Shown: positions 8,496 through 17,254 of the stretch, one piece after another | How the letters are laid out: each line of letters opens with the position of its first letter | Position numbering within the stretch: position 1 is the first letter of the stretch | Origin: an uncultured Clostridia bacterium | Lineage (GTDB): Bacteria; Bacillota; Clostridia; Oscillospirales; Ruminococcaceae | NCBI GenBank assembly: GCA_947627465.1 | Contig: CANQWD010000010.1 | Location: 1-64,000 of the forward strand | Direction: 5' to 3' | DNA length: 64,000 nucleotides | Position numbers and translations under genes: made by a program | Notes under the pieces: generated by a model | Database searches by the model: none | What the model saw: only the letters and a program-made list of their open reading frames with translations | Told to the model about the DNA's origin: nothing

Positions 8496-9452
8496 ATGTA
8501 TAATGTAGGTATAGATTTAGGCGGTACGAACATTAAGGTCGGTTTGGTGAATGAGAATTACGAGATCGTGGCGAAAGCGTCAACTCCGACAAATCTTCCG
8601 CGTTCCGCGGAGGAAATCGTGAAATCAATGGTCGACACGATGTGGAAAGCGCTGAACGAAGCTAAAGTAACGATCGGCGAGGTGAATTCCGTAGGTATCG
8701 GCACGCCCGGAGTTGCTAACCGCAACAGCGGCACGGTGCTGTATTCCTGCAACCTCGGCTTTAAGAATACCAATTTGCGCGAGCTTTTCTCGAAGTTCTT
8801 AAAGATACCGCTCTATGTTGAGAACGACGCGAACGCGGCGGCTTTCGGAGAGGTTCTGGCGGGCGCGGGCAAAGGTTACAAGGACGTTGTGGTTGTAACG
8901 CTCGGAACGGGCGTCGGCGGCGGTATTATTATTGACGGCAAAATTTACACGGGCTTCAATTTCTGCGGCGCGGAGATAGGTCATACCGTTATCGAGTATA
9001 ACGGCAGACAGTGCTCTTGCGGCAGACGGGGCTGTTTCGAGGCGTATTCCTCGGCTACCGCGCTTATCAATATGACTAAAGAGGCAATGGAAGCGCATAA
9101 GGATTCCAAAATGTGGGAGATCGCGGGCGGCTCGCTCGACGGCGTGGACGGCAAGACCGCTTTCGACGGTATGCGCGCGGGCGACAGCGCGGCAAAGGAC
9201 GTTGTGAATATGTATATCGACTACCTCGGCTGCGGACTTACGAATATAATCAACACGTTTCAGCCCGAAATGCTTCTTATCGGCGGCGGTATCTGCAAGG
9301 AGGGCGAGAACCTTACAAAGCCCCTGAACGAGATAATCAGGCGCGACAGCTACTGCGTTGACGCAGAGCGCATAACGAAGCTCGACATTTGCAAGCTCGG
9401 CAACGACGCGGGAATAATCGGCGCGGCATTCTTATATACTATTGCAGAGTAA
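8496..9452 (+). CDS. glcK: ROK-family glucokinase
   Basis: This cytosolic enzyme phosphorylates glucose with ATP to glucose-6-phosphate. The 318-residue protein starts with the phosphate-binding GIDLGGTNIK (residues 5-14). It has VENDANAAAFGE (the catalytic Asp region), the second ATP loop TLGTGVGGGI, and the ROK zinc site GHT...CSCGRRGCFEAYSS. The length fits the family. The zinc-type ROK glucokinase of Firmicutes is the closest assignment, though another hexose or N-acetyl sugar substrate is possible. It is translationally coupled to the small gene upstream. A repeat element follows the stop directly. Confidence 0.9.
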   Translation: MYNVGIDLGGTNIKVGLVNENYEIVAKASTPTNLPRSAEEIVKSMVDTMWKALNEAKVTIGEVNSVGIGTPGVANRNSGTVLYSCNLGFKNTNLRELFSKFLKIPLYVENDANAAAFGEVLAGAGKGYKDVVVVTLGTGVGGGIIIDGKIYTGFNFCGAEIGHTVIEYNGRQCSCGRRGCFEAYSSATALINMTKEAMEAHKDSKMWEIAGGSLDGVDGKTAFDGMRAGDSAAKDVVNMYIDYLGCGLTNIINTFQPEMLLIGGGICKEGENLTKPLNEIIRRDSYCVDAERITKLDICKLGNDAGIIGAAFLYTIAE

Positions 9453-9454
9453 GA

Positions 9455-9618
9455 AGAACATGTTCTCATAGACGTAAGCGCACGTCTTTTCGGCAAATTT
9501 TTTCGATAACTGCGTCAAAATTTCTTAACGGGCATAAAGCCCGCCTACGAAATTTTTCCTTGTTTTCGGAAAAATTATGCTCGAAAATCCGTACACTTAT
9601 TCTATGAGAACAAGTTCT
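9455..9618. repeat. 164-bp MITE-like element with 18-bp terminal inverted repeats
   Basis: The left end AGAACATGTTCTCATAGA and the right end (reverse complement AGAACTTGTTCTCATAGA) match at 17 of 18 positions. The inside contains the small hairpin CGGGCATAAAGCCCG and no gene. The element fills the glcK-murB gap. Confidence 0.55.
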
Positions 9619-9688
9619 AAATATTTTCGGGACGAATTTCGGGAAACAGAAAATTCGCCCCGAACTTTTGAGGGAGAATAGGGGAATT

Positions 9689-10591
9689 ATGGATTACATA
9701 AATTTGGAAAACGTCTGCAAGAAATATAAGTGCGAGTTTAAGCGCGACTACACGTTAAGCGGCAACACCACGATGAAGATAGGCGGCGAATGCGGTATGT
9801 TCGCCGAGCCGAATTCCGAGGAGTGTTTGGCGGAGCTTTTGAAAGTCTGCCGCGTGGAAAATATTCCGTATTTCATACTCGGCAAGGGCAGCAATGTGCT
9901 GATAAATAAGTTTCATGGGGTCGTTATCCATATAGGGAAAAAATTCGGGAATATCTCATACGAGCCTGACAATACGATAACAGCGGGCGCGGGGCTTTCA
10001 CTCGCGACAGTGTGCGGCTTTGCGCTTGAACACTCGCTTACCGGAATGGAAAATCTGTGGGGAATACCCGGCTCCGTGGGCGGTGCGCTGTTTATGAACG
10101 CGGGGGCTTTCGGTTCGGAAATGAAAGACGTGGTGAAGTGTGCGCGGTGTATCGATAAGGACGGCAGGATAGTAGAGGTGTCCGCTTCGGAAATGGCGCT
10201 TTCTTATCGGCACAGCGTGTTTTGCGATAATGAAATGGTGATACTTTCGGTGACGTTCGCGCTTTCCGAGGGCGACAAGAGTGCGATCGCCGCGCGTGAG
10301 GACGAGGTCATGAAAAAACGCCGTACAAAGCAGCCGCTGGAATTTCCGAGCTGCGGGAGTACGTTCAAGCGCCCCGAAAACGGCTTCGCAGCCGCGCTTA
10401 TCGAGGAATGTGGTTTGAAAGGCTGCTCGATAGGCGGCGCACAGGTAAGCGAGAAGCACTCGGGATTTGTGATAAACAAGGGCGGCGCGACTTTTGAGGA
10501 TGTTATGGAGCTTGTTTCGCATATCAAGAGCGTCGTTAAGGATAAAAAAGGCGTGGAACTGGAATGCGAAATGCTGATAATTGACAGGTAA
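9689..10591 (+). CDS. murB: UDP-N-acetylenolpyruvoylglucosamine reductase
   Basis: This FAD/NADPH enzyme reduces the enolpyruvyl group to make UDP-MurNAc, the second committed step of peptidoglycan synthesis. I place the start at ATG 9689, with AGGGGA just upstream; an in-frame TTG at 9668 is less likely. The 300-residue protein carries the FAD-binding GKGSNVLI (~residues 73-80), GIPGSVGGALFMNAGAFGSE, and the C-terminal GSTFKRPENGFAAALIEECG with SEKHSGFVINKGGA. This is a type II MurB, as in other Firmicutes. rapZ follows after 18 bases, giving the classic murB-rapZ-whiA order. Confidence 0.95.
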   Translation: MDYINLENVCKKYKCEFKRDYTLSGNTTMKIGGECGMFAEPNSEECLAELLKVCRVENIPYFILGKGSNVLINKFHGVVIHIGKKFGNISYEPDNTITAGAGLSLATVCGFALEHSLTGMENLWGIPGSVGGALFMNAGAFGSEMKDVVKCARCIDKDGRIVEVSASEMALSYRHSVFCDNEMVILSVTFALSEGDKSAIAAREDEVMKKRRTKQPLEFPSCGSTFKRPENGFAAALIEECGLKGCSIGGAQVSEKHSGFVINKGGATFEDVMELVSHIKSVVKDKKGVELECEMLIIDR

Positions 10592-10609
10592 GTTTTACGG
10601 GAACGGACG

Positions 10610-11494
10610 GTGAAAGTTATGGAATTTATTATTGTGACAGGGATCTCGGGTTCGGGAAAATCCTCGTGCATACAGGTTCTGGAGGATATCGGGTTCTTTT
10701 GCATCGACAATATGCCGCCGCAGCTTATTTCAAACTTCGCCGAGATATGCAGCGAAAGCCGAAATGATAACGGCGAAAAGATCTCAAAGGTCGCAATCGT
10801 TACCGATATTCGCGGCGGCGCGTTGTTTTTGAAGCTCTCGGAGTGTATCGCGAAGCTGAAAAACACAGACGGTATCAAGCTTAAGGTCTTGTTTCTTGAA
10901 GCCACAAAAGAAGTGCTGATGAAACGTTACAGCGAGACGCGCCGCAAGCATCCGCTCGACGACGCTTCGGGCGGAGACCTCTCAAAAGCGATAGACGCGG
11001 AGATAGAATTGCTAAGCGATATCCGCGCTCATGCCGATTATATTATCGACAGCTCTCTGCTCACTTCAACTCAGCTTAAAGAGCAGATTGCCGAGTTGTT
11101 TCTTGAAAAGCCCGGCGACCGTATGATAATAAGCTGTATGAGTTTTGGTTTTAAGTACGGCGTGCCCGGAGAAGCGGACTTGGTGTTTGACGTGCGGTGT
11201 CTGCCCAATCCGTTTTACGTGCCCGAGCTTAAGCATAAAACGGGCTTGGACGAGGACGTGCGCGATTATGTGATGAACAGCGACGCGTCCGTGACGTTTG
11301 AGAACAAGATCTATGATATGATCGATTTTCTTATACCGCTTTATGTTCGGGAGGGTAAGAGCCGCCTTGTGATAGCGTTCGGCTGCACGGGCGGCAAGCA
11401 CCGTTCGATAACTTTCGCGCACCGCGCCGCCGAGCATTTCAGCATAGAAGGGAGCAGCGTGCGCGAGGTTCACCGCGATATTGATAAGAAATGA
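10610..11494 (+). CDS. rapZ: RapZ/YvcJ-family P-loop nucleotide-binding protein
   Basis: In Bacillus this family (YvcJ) is an NTPase linked to competence and cell-wall metabolism; in E. coli RapZ controls GlmS through a small RNA. The ~294-residue product has Walker A GISGSGKSS near the N-terminus, a Walker B-like stretch, and the C-terminal hallmark FGCTGGKHRS. The GTG at 10610 follows GGGAACGG at workable spacing; ATG at 10619 (MEFIIVTG) is a plausible alternative and resembles other family members. The gene sits between murB and whiA, nine bases before the latter. The usual partner yvcK is missing between them. Confidence 0.92.
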   Translation: MKVMEFIIVTGISGSGKSSCIQVLEDIGFFCIDNMPPQLISNFAEICSESRNDNGEKISKVAIVTDIRGGALFLKLSECIAKLKNTDGIKLKVLFLEATKEVLMKRYSETRRKHPLDDASGGDLSKAIDAEIELLSDIRAHADYIIDSSLLTSTQLKEQIAELFLEKPGDRMIISCMSFGFKYGVPGEADLVFDVRCLPNPFYVPELKHKTGLDEDVRDYVMNSDASVTFENKIYDMIDFLIPLYVREGKSRLVIAFGCTGGKHRSITFAHRAAEHFSIEGSSVREVHRDIDKK

Positions 11495-11503
11495 GCGATA
11501 GAA

Positions 11504-12388
11504 ATGTCTTTTTCATCGGGGATAAAAAAGGAGCTGTGCTCCGTTTTTGAACTGCCCTCTAACGAGAAGCGCGCTATGCTTTACGGAATGTTCTACGCGG
11601 GGAAAGCCGTTGACGGCAGACCCGTTATTCAAACCGAAAACCCCGAGCTTAGCGCGGCGGCGGCTGTCCTTTCCGAAAACGTGTTTCCAAACGGGCATTT
11701 TGAAACAAAGCGCTTAGTCCGAAACGACGGCTCGTTGTTTACGTTTTCGGTGAAGTCTGCCAAATTCAAGGAGGATTTCGGAGATTTTTCCGAGATACCG
11801 ACCTCAATAGTTTCGGGAAACGACGCGGACGCGGGCGCTTTTCTGCGCGGCGTTTTCGTTTGCTGCGGATCCGTCACCGATCCGAACAAGGAGTATCATC
11901 TTGAGATGGTGCCGCAGCTTTCCGAGCGCGTGGATCCGCTTCGCCGATTTATTGTTGAGCACGGAATGGCTGTCAAGTTAACGACGCGCGGAAAAACGCC
12001 CGTGCTCTACATAAAGGAGAGCGAACTTATTGAGGATTTTCTCACGTATATCGGCGCGGGAAGTCACGCTTTGGAAATTATGCGCGTAAAAGTCGAAAAG
12101 GACTTTCGCAACCGCGTGAACCGCTCCGTAAACTGTGACAGCGCGAACCTTGACAAAACGGTCGCCGCAAGCGAAAAAAGCCGCCGCGATATAGAGTTTA
12201 TTATCCAAAGCGCCGGAATTGACGCGCTTAATCCCGAGCTTCGCGAAACGGCGCGGCTGCGGCTCGAAAACCCCGAAAGTTCGCTTTCGGAGCTGTGCGA
12301 GCTGTTCGATCCGCCGATCTCGCGCAGCGGGCTTAATCACAGACTGAAAAAGCTTTCGCGGATCGCCGACGATCTGCGGGACAAATAA
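11504..12388 (+). CDS. whiA: Sporulation/division regulator WhiA
   Basis: WhiA is a DNA-binding protein made of a degenerate LAGLIDADG homing-endonuclease domain fused to a C-terminal helix-turn-helix. It is needed for sporulation septation in Streptomyces and affects Z-ring assembly in Bacillus. The 294-residue product has the family start (MSFSSGIKKELC), the RGVFVCCGSVTDP segment (~residues 118-130) of the LAGLIDADG part, and the C-terminal PESSLSELCELFDPPISRSG (HTH). It follows rapZ by nine bases. Its presence fits a spore-former. Confidence 0.95.
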   Translation: MSFSSGIKKELCSVFELPSNEKRAMLYGMFYAGKAVDGRPVIQTENPELSAAAAVLSENVFPNGHFETKRLVRNDGSLFTFSVKSAKFKEDFGDFSEIPTSIVSGNDADAGAFLRGVFVCCGSVTDPNKEYHLEMVPQLSERVDPLRRFIVEHGMAVKLTTRGKTPVLYIKESELIEDFLTYIGAGSHALEIMRVKVEKDFRNRVNRSVNCDSANLDKTVAASEKSRRDIEFIIQSAGIDALNPELRETARLRLENPESSLSELCELFDPPISRSGLNHRLKKLSRIADDLRDK

Positions 12389-12409
12389 TTTCACATCGGA
12401 GGTATCATT

Positions 12410-13030
12410 ATGAAAGTTATGTTGGTAAATGGTTCGCCGCATGAAAACGGCTGTACGAACGCGGCGCTTTGCGAGGCTAAAAAGGTGTTCGAGGCAAACG
12501 GCGTTGACGCGGAGATCTTTTGGATAGGCAACAAGCCGATCTCGGGCTGTATCGGCTGCGGGACTTGCCGAAAAATAGGGAAGTGCTGTATTGACGATAT
12601 GGTGAATGAGTTTGTTGAAAAAGCGAAAGACGCGGACGGTTATATTTTCGGTTCGCCCGTGCACTACGCGGCGGCAAGCGGCTTGATCACCGCGTTTATG
12701 GACAGAGCGTTTTACAGCGGCGGCGCGGTTCTGCGCGGAAAGCCCGCGGCGGCTGTCGTTTCGTGCAGGCGCGGAGGAGCTTCGGCGGCGTTCGATCAGC
12801 TCAACAAGTACTTTACGATAAACTGTATGCCCGTCGTGACTTCCAATTACTGGAACCAAGTCCACGGAAACCGCGCCGAGGACGTTCAACAGGACGAGGA
12901 GGGCTTGCAGACAGTACGTGTTCTGGCTGCCAATATGACGTGGCTTTTGAAATGTATCGATCTTGGAAAACAGAACGGCGTTCCGTTCCCCGAGCCGGAA
13001 GCAAAAATCAAGACCAATTTTATTCGCTGA
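12410..13030 (+). CDS. NADPH-dependent FMN reductase / iron-sulfur flavoprotein-like
   Basis: This 206-residue flavodoxin-fold protein begins MLVNGSPHENGCTNAAL, the FMN phosphate loop of the flavin reductase family. It then has a Cys cluster GCIGCGTCRKIGKC (~residues 46-59) and FGSPVHYAAASGLITAFMDR. The Cys motif resembles that of archaeal/clostridial iron-sulfur flavoproteins, though many reductases use the same Cys residues without a cluster. It probably moves electrons from NAD(P)H or ferredoxin to small acceptors. A GGAGG site lies nine bases upstream and a strong terminator follows. Confidence 0.85.
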   Translation: MKVMLVNGSPHENGCTNAALCEAKKVFEANGVDAEIFWIGNKPISGCIGCGTCRKIGKCCIDDMVNEFVEKAKDADGYIFGSPVHYAAASGLITAFMDRAFYSGGAVLRGKPAAAVVSCRRGGASAAFDQLNKYFTINCMPVVTSNYWNQVHGNRAEDVQQDEEGLQTVRVLAANMTWLLKCIDLGKQNGVPFPEPEAKIKTNFIR

Positions 13031-13045
13031 AAACCTATTATTCTT

Positions 13046-13075
13046 GCCGCGCTCCGCTTCGGGGCGCGGCTTTTT
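13046..13075 (+). terminator. Rho-independent terminator after flavin reductase
   Basis: A ten-bp stem GCCGCGCTCC/GGGGCGCGGC with loop GCTTC is followed by TTTTT. It ends the hprK-to-reductase group on the plus strand. Confidence 0.9.
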
Positions 13076-13221
13076 GTCATAATTTGTGATCAGCGCAGAG
13101 ATTAACATTTTTGTTATTGCAAGGCATTGGGTTTTATTTTTGTCTACACTTTGATTGTAAATCAGTATAAGCGCAGTCTCTTGTGATATAATATTGTAAA
13201 TCCACGAAAGGAGATAGCGTT

Positions 13222-13407
13222 ATGAAAGTAGATATCGACCGCGAGGGCTGTATCGGCTGCGGAGTTTGCGCTCAGATATGCCCCGACGTTTTCCAAATCG
13301 GCGAAGACGGCTTGTCCGAAGTCATCGCCGAGCCGACGGGCTTTGAGGATCAGGTTAAAGAAGCCGCCGGCTCTTGTCCTGTTGAGGTTATTCACACGGA
13401 TGAATGA
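13222..13407 (+). CDS. Single-cluster [4Fe-4S] ferredoxin
   Basis: This 61-residue acidic protein has CIGCGVCAQIC from residue 10 and a distal SCPVEVI, the arrangement of one-cluster ferredoxins with an extra Cys. It would carry low-potential electrons in the cytosol, for example from the pyruvate:ferredoxin oxidoreductase encoded convergently next door. AAAGGAGA lies eight bases before ATG, and a TATAAT at 13187-13192 is a probable -10. It shares a bidirectional hairpin terminator with nifJ. Confidence 0.93.
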   Translation: MKVDIDREGCIGCGVCAQICPDVFQIGEDGLSEVIAEPTGFEDQVKEAAGSCPVEVIHTDE

Positions 13408-13453
13408 TCTTGCGCGTCCGAAAATGTACCCGACAGGCGGAGAAATACAAAAA

Positions 13454-13479
13454 ATCCCCCGACATTTCTGTCGGGGGAT
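13454..13479. terminator. Bidirectional terminator between ferredoxin and nifJ
   Basis: ATCCCCCGACA and TGTCGGGGGAT form a perfect 11-bp stem with loop TTTC. The minus-strand side runs into a T6 tract, so it is a strong terminator for nifJ; for the plus-strand ferredoxin gene the tail is weaker. Confidence 0.85.
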
Positions 13480-13502
13480 AAATTATAGCTTAAAGAACAG
13501 AA

Positions 13503-16500
13503 TTACTTCTCAAATTCTTCCTTGTATGCCTTTTGCATTTCAACGAGGTGATCGTACTTCGCCTTGGAGTTAGCGACTGCCTTGTCGAACAAAACGTTCG
13601 CTCTGTCGGGGTTAGCGCGCATAAGAGAGTTGTAACGAACTTCTCTCATCATAAACTCCTTGTAGTCGCCCGTCGGCGCCTTGCTGTCGAGCATGAACGG
13701 AGACTTGCCCTCGTCCGCGAGTGCGGGGTTAAATCTGAACAGGTGCCAGTAACCCGCTTCAACGGCTTCTTTCTCAACCTTTTGAGCTATCGTCAAGCCG
13801 CCCTTGATACCGTGGTTGATGCACGGCGCGTAAGCGATAACGAGAGACGGTCCGTCGTAAGCTTCAGCTTCCGCGATCGCTTTCAAGCACTGATTTCTGT
13901 CCGCGCCCATTGCGATCTGCGCTACGTAGATGTAGCCGTAGCTCATAGCGATACCCGCGAGGTCTTTCTTCTTGACGTCCTTGCCGCCTGCCGCGAACTG
14001 CGCAACCGCGCCGATGTTCGTAGCCTTGGAAGCCTGACCGCCCGTGTTGGAGTAAACCTCGGTATCGAATACGAGAATGTTTACGTTCTTGCCCTGTGCC
14101 AAAACGTGGTCAACTCCGCCGTAACCGATATCATAAGCCCAGCCGTCGCCGCCGAAGATCCACTGGCTCTTCTTGGAGAGGTAATCCTTAAGCTTCAGAA
14201 CCTCGCCGACCGCGCCGTCCTTTGCGGGACATTTTTCGAGCGCGTCAACGAGCTTAGCGGTAGCTTCCGCGTTTGCCTTGCCGTCCTTTTCGGTATTAAA
14301 GTACTCGTCGATAAGCGCCTTAGCGTCGTCGTGAGCCGCGTCGTAAACTTCGTGAAGTTTGTTTTGCGCTCTCTTGCGGAGAGTGTCCTGAGCCATAAAC
14401 ATACCGAAGCCGAATTCCGCGTTGTCCTCAAACAGAGAGTTCGCCCAAGCCGGACCCTTGCCCGCTTTATTCACGGTGTACGGAGTTGAAGGCTCGGAGC
14501 CTGCCCAGATAGACGAGCAGCCCGTAGCGTTCGCGATATACATTCTGTCGCCGAAGAGCTGTGTTACGAGCTTAGCATACGGAGTTTCGCCGCAGCCCGC
14601 GCAAGCGCCCGAGAACTCCAAGAGCGGCTGCTTGAACTGTGCGCCCTTAACGGTGCTCTCTTTGAACTTCTCAACGGCAGCGTCGTTGGAGCTGTCGTTT
14701 GCAACTGCGTAATCGAATACTTTCTGCTGATCCATAACGCTCTCGATAGGAGCCATTTTGAGAGCGTTCTTTTCCTTGTCCTTTGTACCCGCGGGGCAGA
14801 TGTTAGCGCAAACGCCGCAGCCCGTGCAGTCCAAAGTGGAAATTGCCATTGTGAACTTCATACCCGGCATACCGGTAGCGTCCTTTATGGGAGTACCCTC
14901 GGGGAGGTTCTTAGCCTGCTCCTCGGTGTAAACGAACGGACGGATAACAGCGTGCGGACATACCATTGCACACTGGTTGCACTGAATGCAGTTCTCGGGG
15001 ATCCACTTGGGAACGTCGACCGCAATGCCGCGCTTCTCGAACGCCGCCGCGCCCTGCGGGAACGTGCCATCCGCGATATCCTTGAATGTCGATACGGGTA
15101 GCTTGTCGCCGCGCTGTGCGTTTACGGGAACCTGAATGTTGTTTACGAAGTCGATAAGGAACTTGTCCTTGCCCTCGAAATGCGGGTGAGTAAGCTCGCC
15201 CTCGCAATTTGCCCAATCAGCGGGAACGTCTACCTTAACGACAGCGCCCGCGCCTTGGTCGATAGCGGCGTAGTTCATATTAACAACGTCCTCGCCCTTC
15301 TTGCCGAACGAAGCGAGAGCCTTTTCTTTCATATACTTCACAGCGTCGTCAGCGGGAATGATGTTCGCGAGTTTGAAGAATGCGGACTGCAAAACGGTGT
15401 TGGTTCTGTTGCCCAGACCGATCTCCTTTGCGATCTTGATCGCGTTGATGATGTAGAAGTTGATGTTGTTCTTTGCAATGTAAGCCTTTACGGGCGCGGG
15501 GAGCTTTTCGGAAAGCTCGTCTACGCTCCACTGGCAGTTCAACAGGAACGTGCCGCCCGGAACAACGTCCTCTACCATATCGTACTTGTCGATGTAAGAC
15601 GGGTTGTGGCAGGCAACGAAGTTCGCCTTGTTGATGAAGTAAGTGGACTTAATCGGAGTTTTACCGAATCTCAAGTGAGAGATCGTAACGCCGCCCGACT
15701 TCTTGGAGTCGTAAGCGAAGTAAGCCTGCGCGTACATGTCGGTGTGGTCGCCGATGATCTTAATGGAGTTCTTGTTCGCGCCGACGGTACCGTCCGAGCC
15801 GAGACCCCAGAACTTGCAGCAAGTCGTGCCCTCGGGCGTGGTGTTGGGGTTCTCCGTGATCGGGAGCGAGAGGTGAGTTACGTCGTCCTCGATACCGATC
15901 GTGAAGCGCTGTTTGTCCTTGTTGTTGTAAACCGCAATGATCTGCGCGGGGTTGCAGTCCTTGGAACCCAAGCCGTAACGTCCGCTGAATACGGGAACGT
16001 CCTGGAACTTGTTCTCTCTCTTAAGAGCAGCAACAACGTCGAGGTAAAGCGGCTCGCCGAGAGCGCCCGGCTCTTTCGTTCTGTCGAGAACGCTGATCTT
16101 CTTGACGGTAGACGGAATAGCCTCCGCGAACGCGCTCGATACGAACGGTCTGTAAAGTCTTACCTTAACGAGACCTACCTTGCGTCCCTGAGCGTTGAGG
16201 TAGTCGATAGTCTCCTCGATAGTGTCGCAAACGGAACCCATAGCGACGATAACTTCCTCCGCGTCGGGTGCGCCGTAGTAGTTGAACAGTTTGTAGTCCG
16301 TGCCGATCTCGGCGTTGACCTTGTCCATATACTCGGTGACGATGTTCGGGATGTTGTCGTAGTAGGGGTTCGACGCTTCTCTTGCCTGGAAGAAGATGTC
16401 GGGATTCTGCGCGGAGCCGTGGAGTACGGGGTGCTCGGGGTTCAAAGCTCTGTCGCGGAACGCCTGAACGGAATCCCAATCTACCATTTTAGCGAGAGTG

Positions 16501-17066
16501 TCGTAATCCCAAACCTCGATCTTCTGTATCTCGTGAGAGGTGCGGAAACCGTCGAAGAAGTGCAGGAACGGAACTCTGCCCTTAAGCGTCGCCAAGTGAG
16601 CTACCGCGCCCAAGTCCATTACCTCCTGAGGGTTGGTGGAGCAAAGCATAGCGTAGCCCGTCTGACGGCAAGCGTAGATATCGCTGTGGTCGCCGAAGAT
16701 AGACAATGCATGAGAAGCCAGCGCGCGCGCGGATACGTGGATTACGCTCGGCAGCAGTTCGCCCGCTATCTTATACATATTCGGTATCATCAGCAGCAAG
16801 CCCTGTGAAGCGGTGTAAGTAGTTGTGAGAGCGCCCGCGGAAAGCGAACCGTGTACGGCGCCTGCCGCGCCCGCTTCGGACTGCATTTCAACGACCTTTA
16901 CCTGTTCGCCGAAAATATTCTTTCTTCCCGCCGTAGACCAAGAGTCGGTGACTTCAGCCATAACGGAAGAAGGTGTGATGGGGTAGATAGCCGCCAAATC
17001 GGTAAACGCGTATGATACGTGTCCCGCGGCGTTATTGCCGTCCATCGTAAGCTTTTTTCTTGCCAT
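13503..17066 (-). CDS. nifJ: Pyruvate:ferredoxin (flavodoxin) oxidoreductase
   Basis: This enzyme converts pyruvate and CoA to acetyl-CoA, CO2 and reduced ferredoxin, the central step of anaerobic pyruvate use. The 1187-residue chain has the full homodimeric architecture. The N-terminal TPP pyrimidine domain begins MDGNNAAGHVSYAFTDLAAI with YPITPSS. A gamma/CoA-binding region follows. A two-cluster ferredoxin insert (CIQCNQCAMVCP and CTGCGVCANICP) lies near residues 695-770. A CAGCGETPY proximal-cluster motif follows, and the C-terminal TPP domain has GGDGWAYDIGYGG. AGGAGG precedes the ATG by about ten bases. The convergent ferredoxin gene is a likely acceptor partner. Expression is probably high, given its own strong promoter. 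Confidence 0.97.
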   Translation of the reverse strand: MARKKLTMDGNNAAGHVSYAFTDLAAIYPITPSSVMAEVTDSWSTAGRKNIFGEQVKVVEMQSEAGAAGAVHGSLSAGALTTTYTASQGLLLMIPNMYKIAGELLPSVIHVSARALASHALSIFGDHSDIYACRQTGYAMLCSTNPQEVMDLGAVAHLATLKGRVPFLHFFDGFRTSHEIQKIEVWDYDTLAKMVDWDSVQAFRDRALNPEHPVLHGSAQNPDIFFQAREASNPYYDNIPNIVTEYMDKVNAEIGTDYKLFNYYGAPDAEEVIVAMGSVCDTIEETIDYLNAQGRKVGLVKVRLYRPFVSSAFAEAIPSTVKKISVLDRTKEPGALGEPLYLDVVAALKRENKFQDVPVFSGRYGLGSKDCNPAQIIAVYNNKDKQRFTIGIEDDVTHLSLPITENPNTTPEGTTCCKFWGLGSDGTVGANKNSIKIIGDHTDMYAQAYFAYDSKKSGGVTISHLRFGKTPIKSTYFINKANFVACHNPSYIDKYDMVEDVVPGGTFLLNCQWSVDELSEKLPAPVKAYIAKNNINFYIINAIKIAKEIGLGNRTNTVLQSAFFKLANIIPADDAVKYMKEKALASFGKKGEDVVNMNYAAIDQGAGAVVKVDVPADWANCEGELTHPHFEGKDKFLIDFVNNIQVPVNAQRGDKLPVSTFKDIADGTFPQGAAAFEKRGIAVDVPKWIPENCIQCNQCAMVCPHAVIRPFVYTEEQAKNLPEGTPIKDATGMPGMKFTMAISTLDCTGCGVCANICPAGTKDKEKNALKMAPIESVMDQQKVFDYAVANDSSNDAAVEKFKESTVKGAQFKQPLLEFSGACAGCGETPYAKLVTQLFGDRMYIANATGCSSIWAGSEPSTPYTVNKAGKGPAWANSLFEDNAEFGFGMFMAQDTLRKRAQNKLHEVYDAAHDDAKALIDEYFNTEKDGKANAEATAKLVDALEKCPAKDGAVGEVLKLKDYLSKKSQWIFGGDGWAYDIGYGGVDHVLAQGKNVNILVFDTEVYSNTGGQASKATNIGAVAQFAAGGKDVKKKDLAGIAMSYGYIYVAQIAMGADRNQCLKAIAEAEAYDGPSLVIAYAPCINHGIKGGLTIAQKVEKEAVEAGYWHLFRFNPALADEGKSPFMLDSKAPTGDYKEFMMREVRYNSLMRANPDRANVLFDKAVANSKAKYDHLVEMQKAYKEEFEK

Positions 17067-17143
17067 TGGATTTGTTCCTCCTAAAAAACATAGTTTTACT
17101 GCGGGAAAATGCTTGTACGCAATTCCCGCATATTACACTTTAT

Positions 17144-17172
17144 ATTGTATCACATTTTTCTGCGTTTTGCAA
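17144..17172 (-). promoter_or_regulatory. Sigma-A-type promoter for nifJ
   Basis: On the minus strand TTGCAA and TACAAT are 17 bases apart, about 80 bases upstream of nifJ. Between promoter and gene lies GCGGGAA...TTCCCGC (17101-17129), a 7-bp inverted repeat in the leader that could be an operator or an RNA hairpin. Confidence 0.6.
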
Positions 17173-17226
17173 TAGATTTTCGGTAATTTTTTTAAGAAAT
17201 TTAGTGAAAAAACACAAGAATCAATA

Positions 17227-17250
17227 AACCCCCGCTAAGGAACGGGGGTT
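17227..17250 (-). terminator. Terminator after the LacI-family gene
   Basis: AACCCCCG pairs with CGGGGGTT around an 8-base loop. On the minus strand it is followed by a TTTATTG tail just after the regulator's stop. Confidence 0.7.
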
Positions 17251-17254
17251 GTAA

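Noticed and set aside
15180..16808. 542-codon plus-strand open frame opposite nifJ
   Set aside because: This is a shadow of the GC-rich nifJ coding sequence; it has no motif and no start site.
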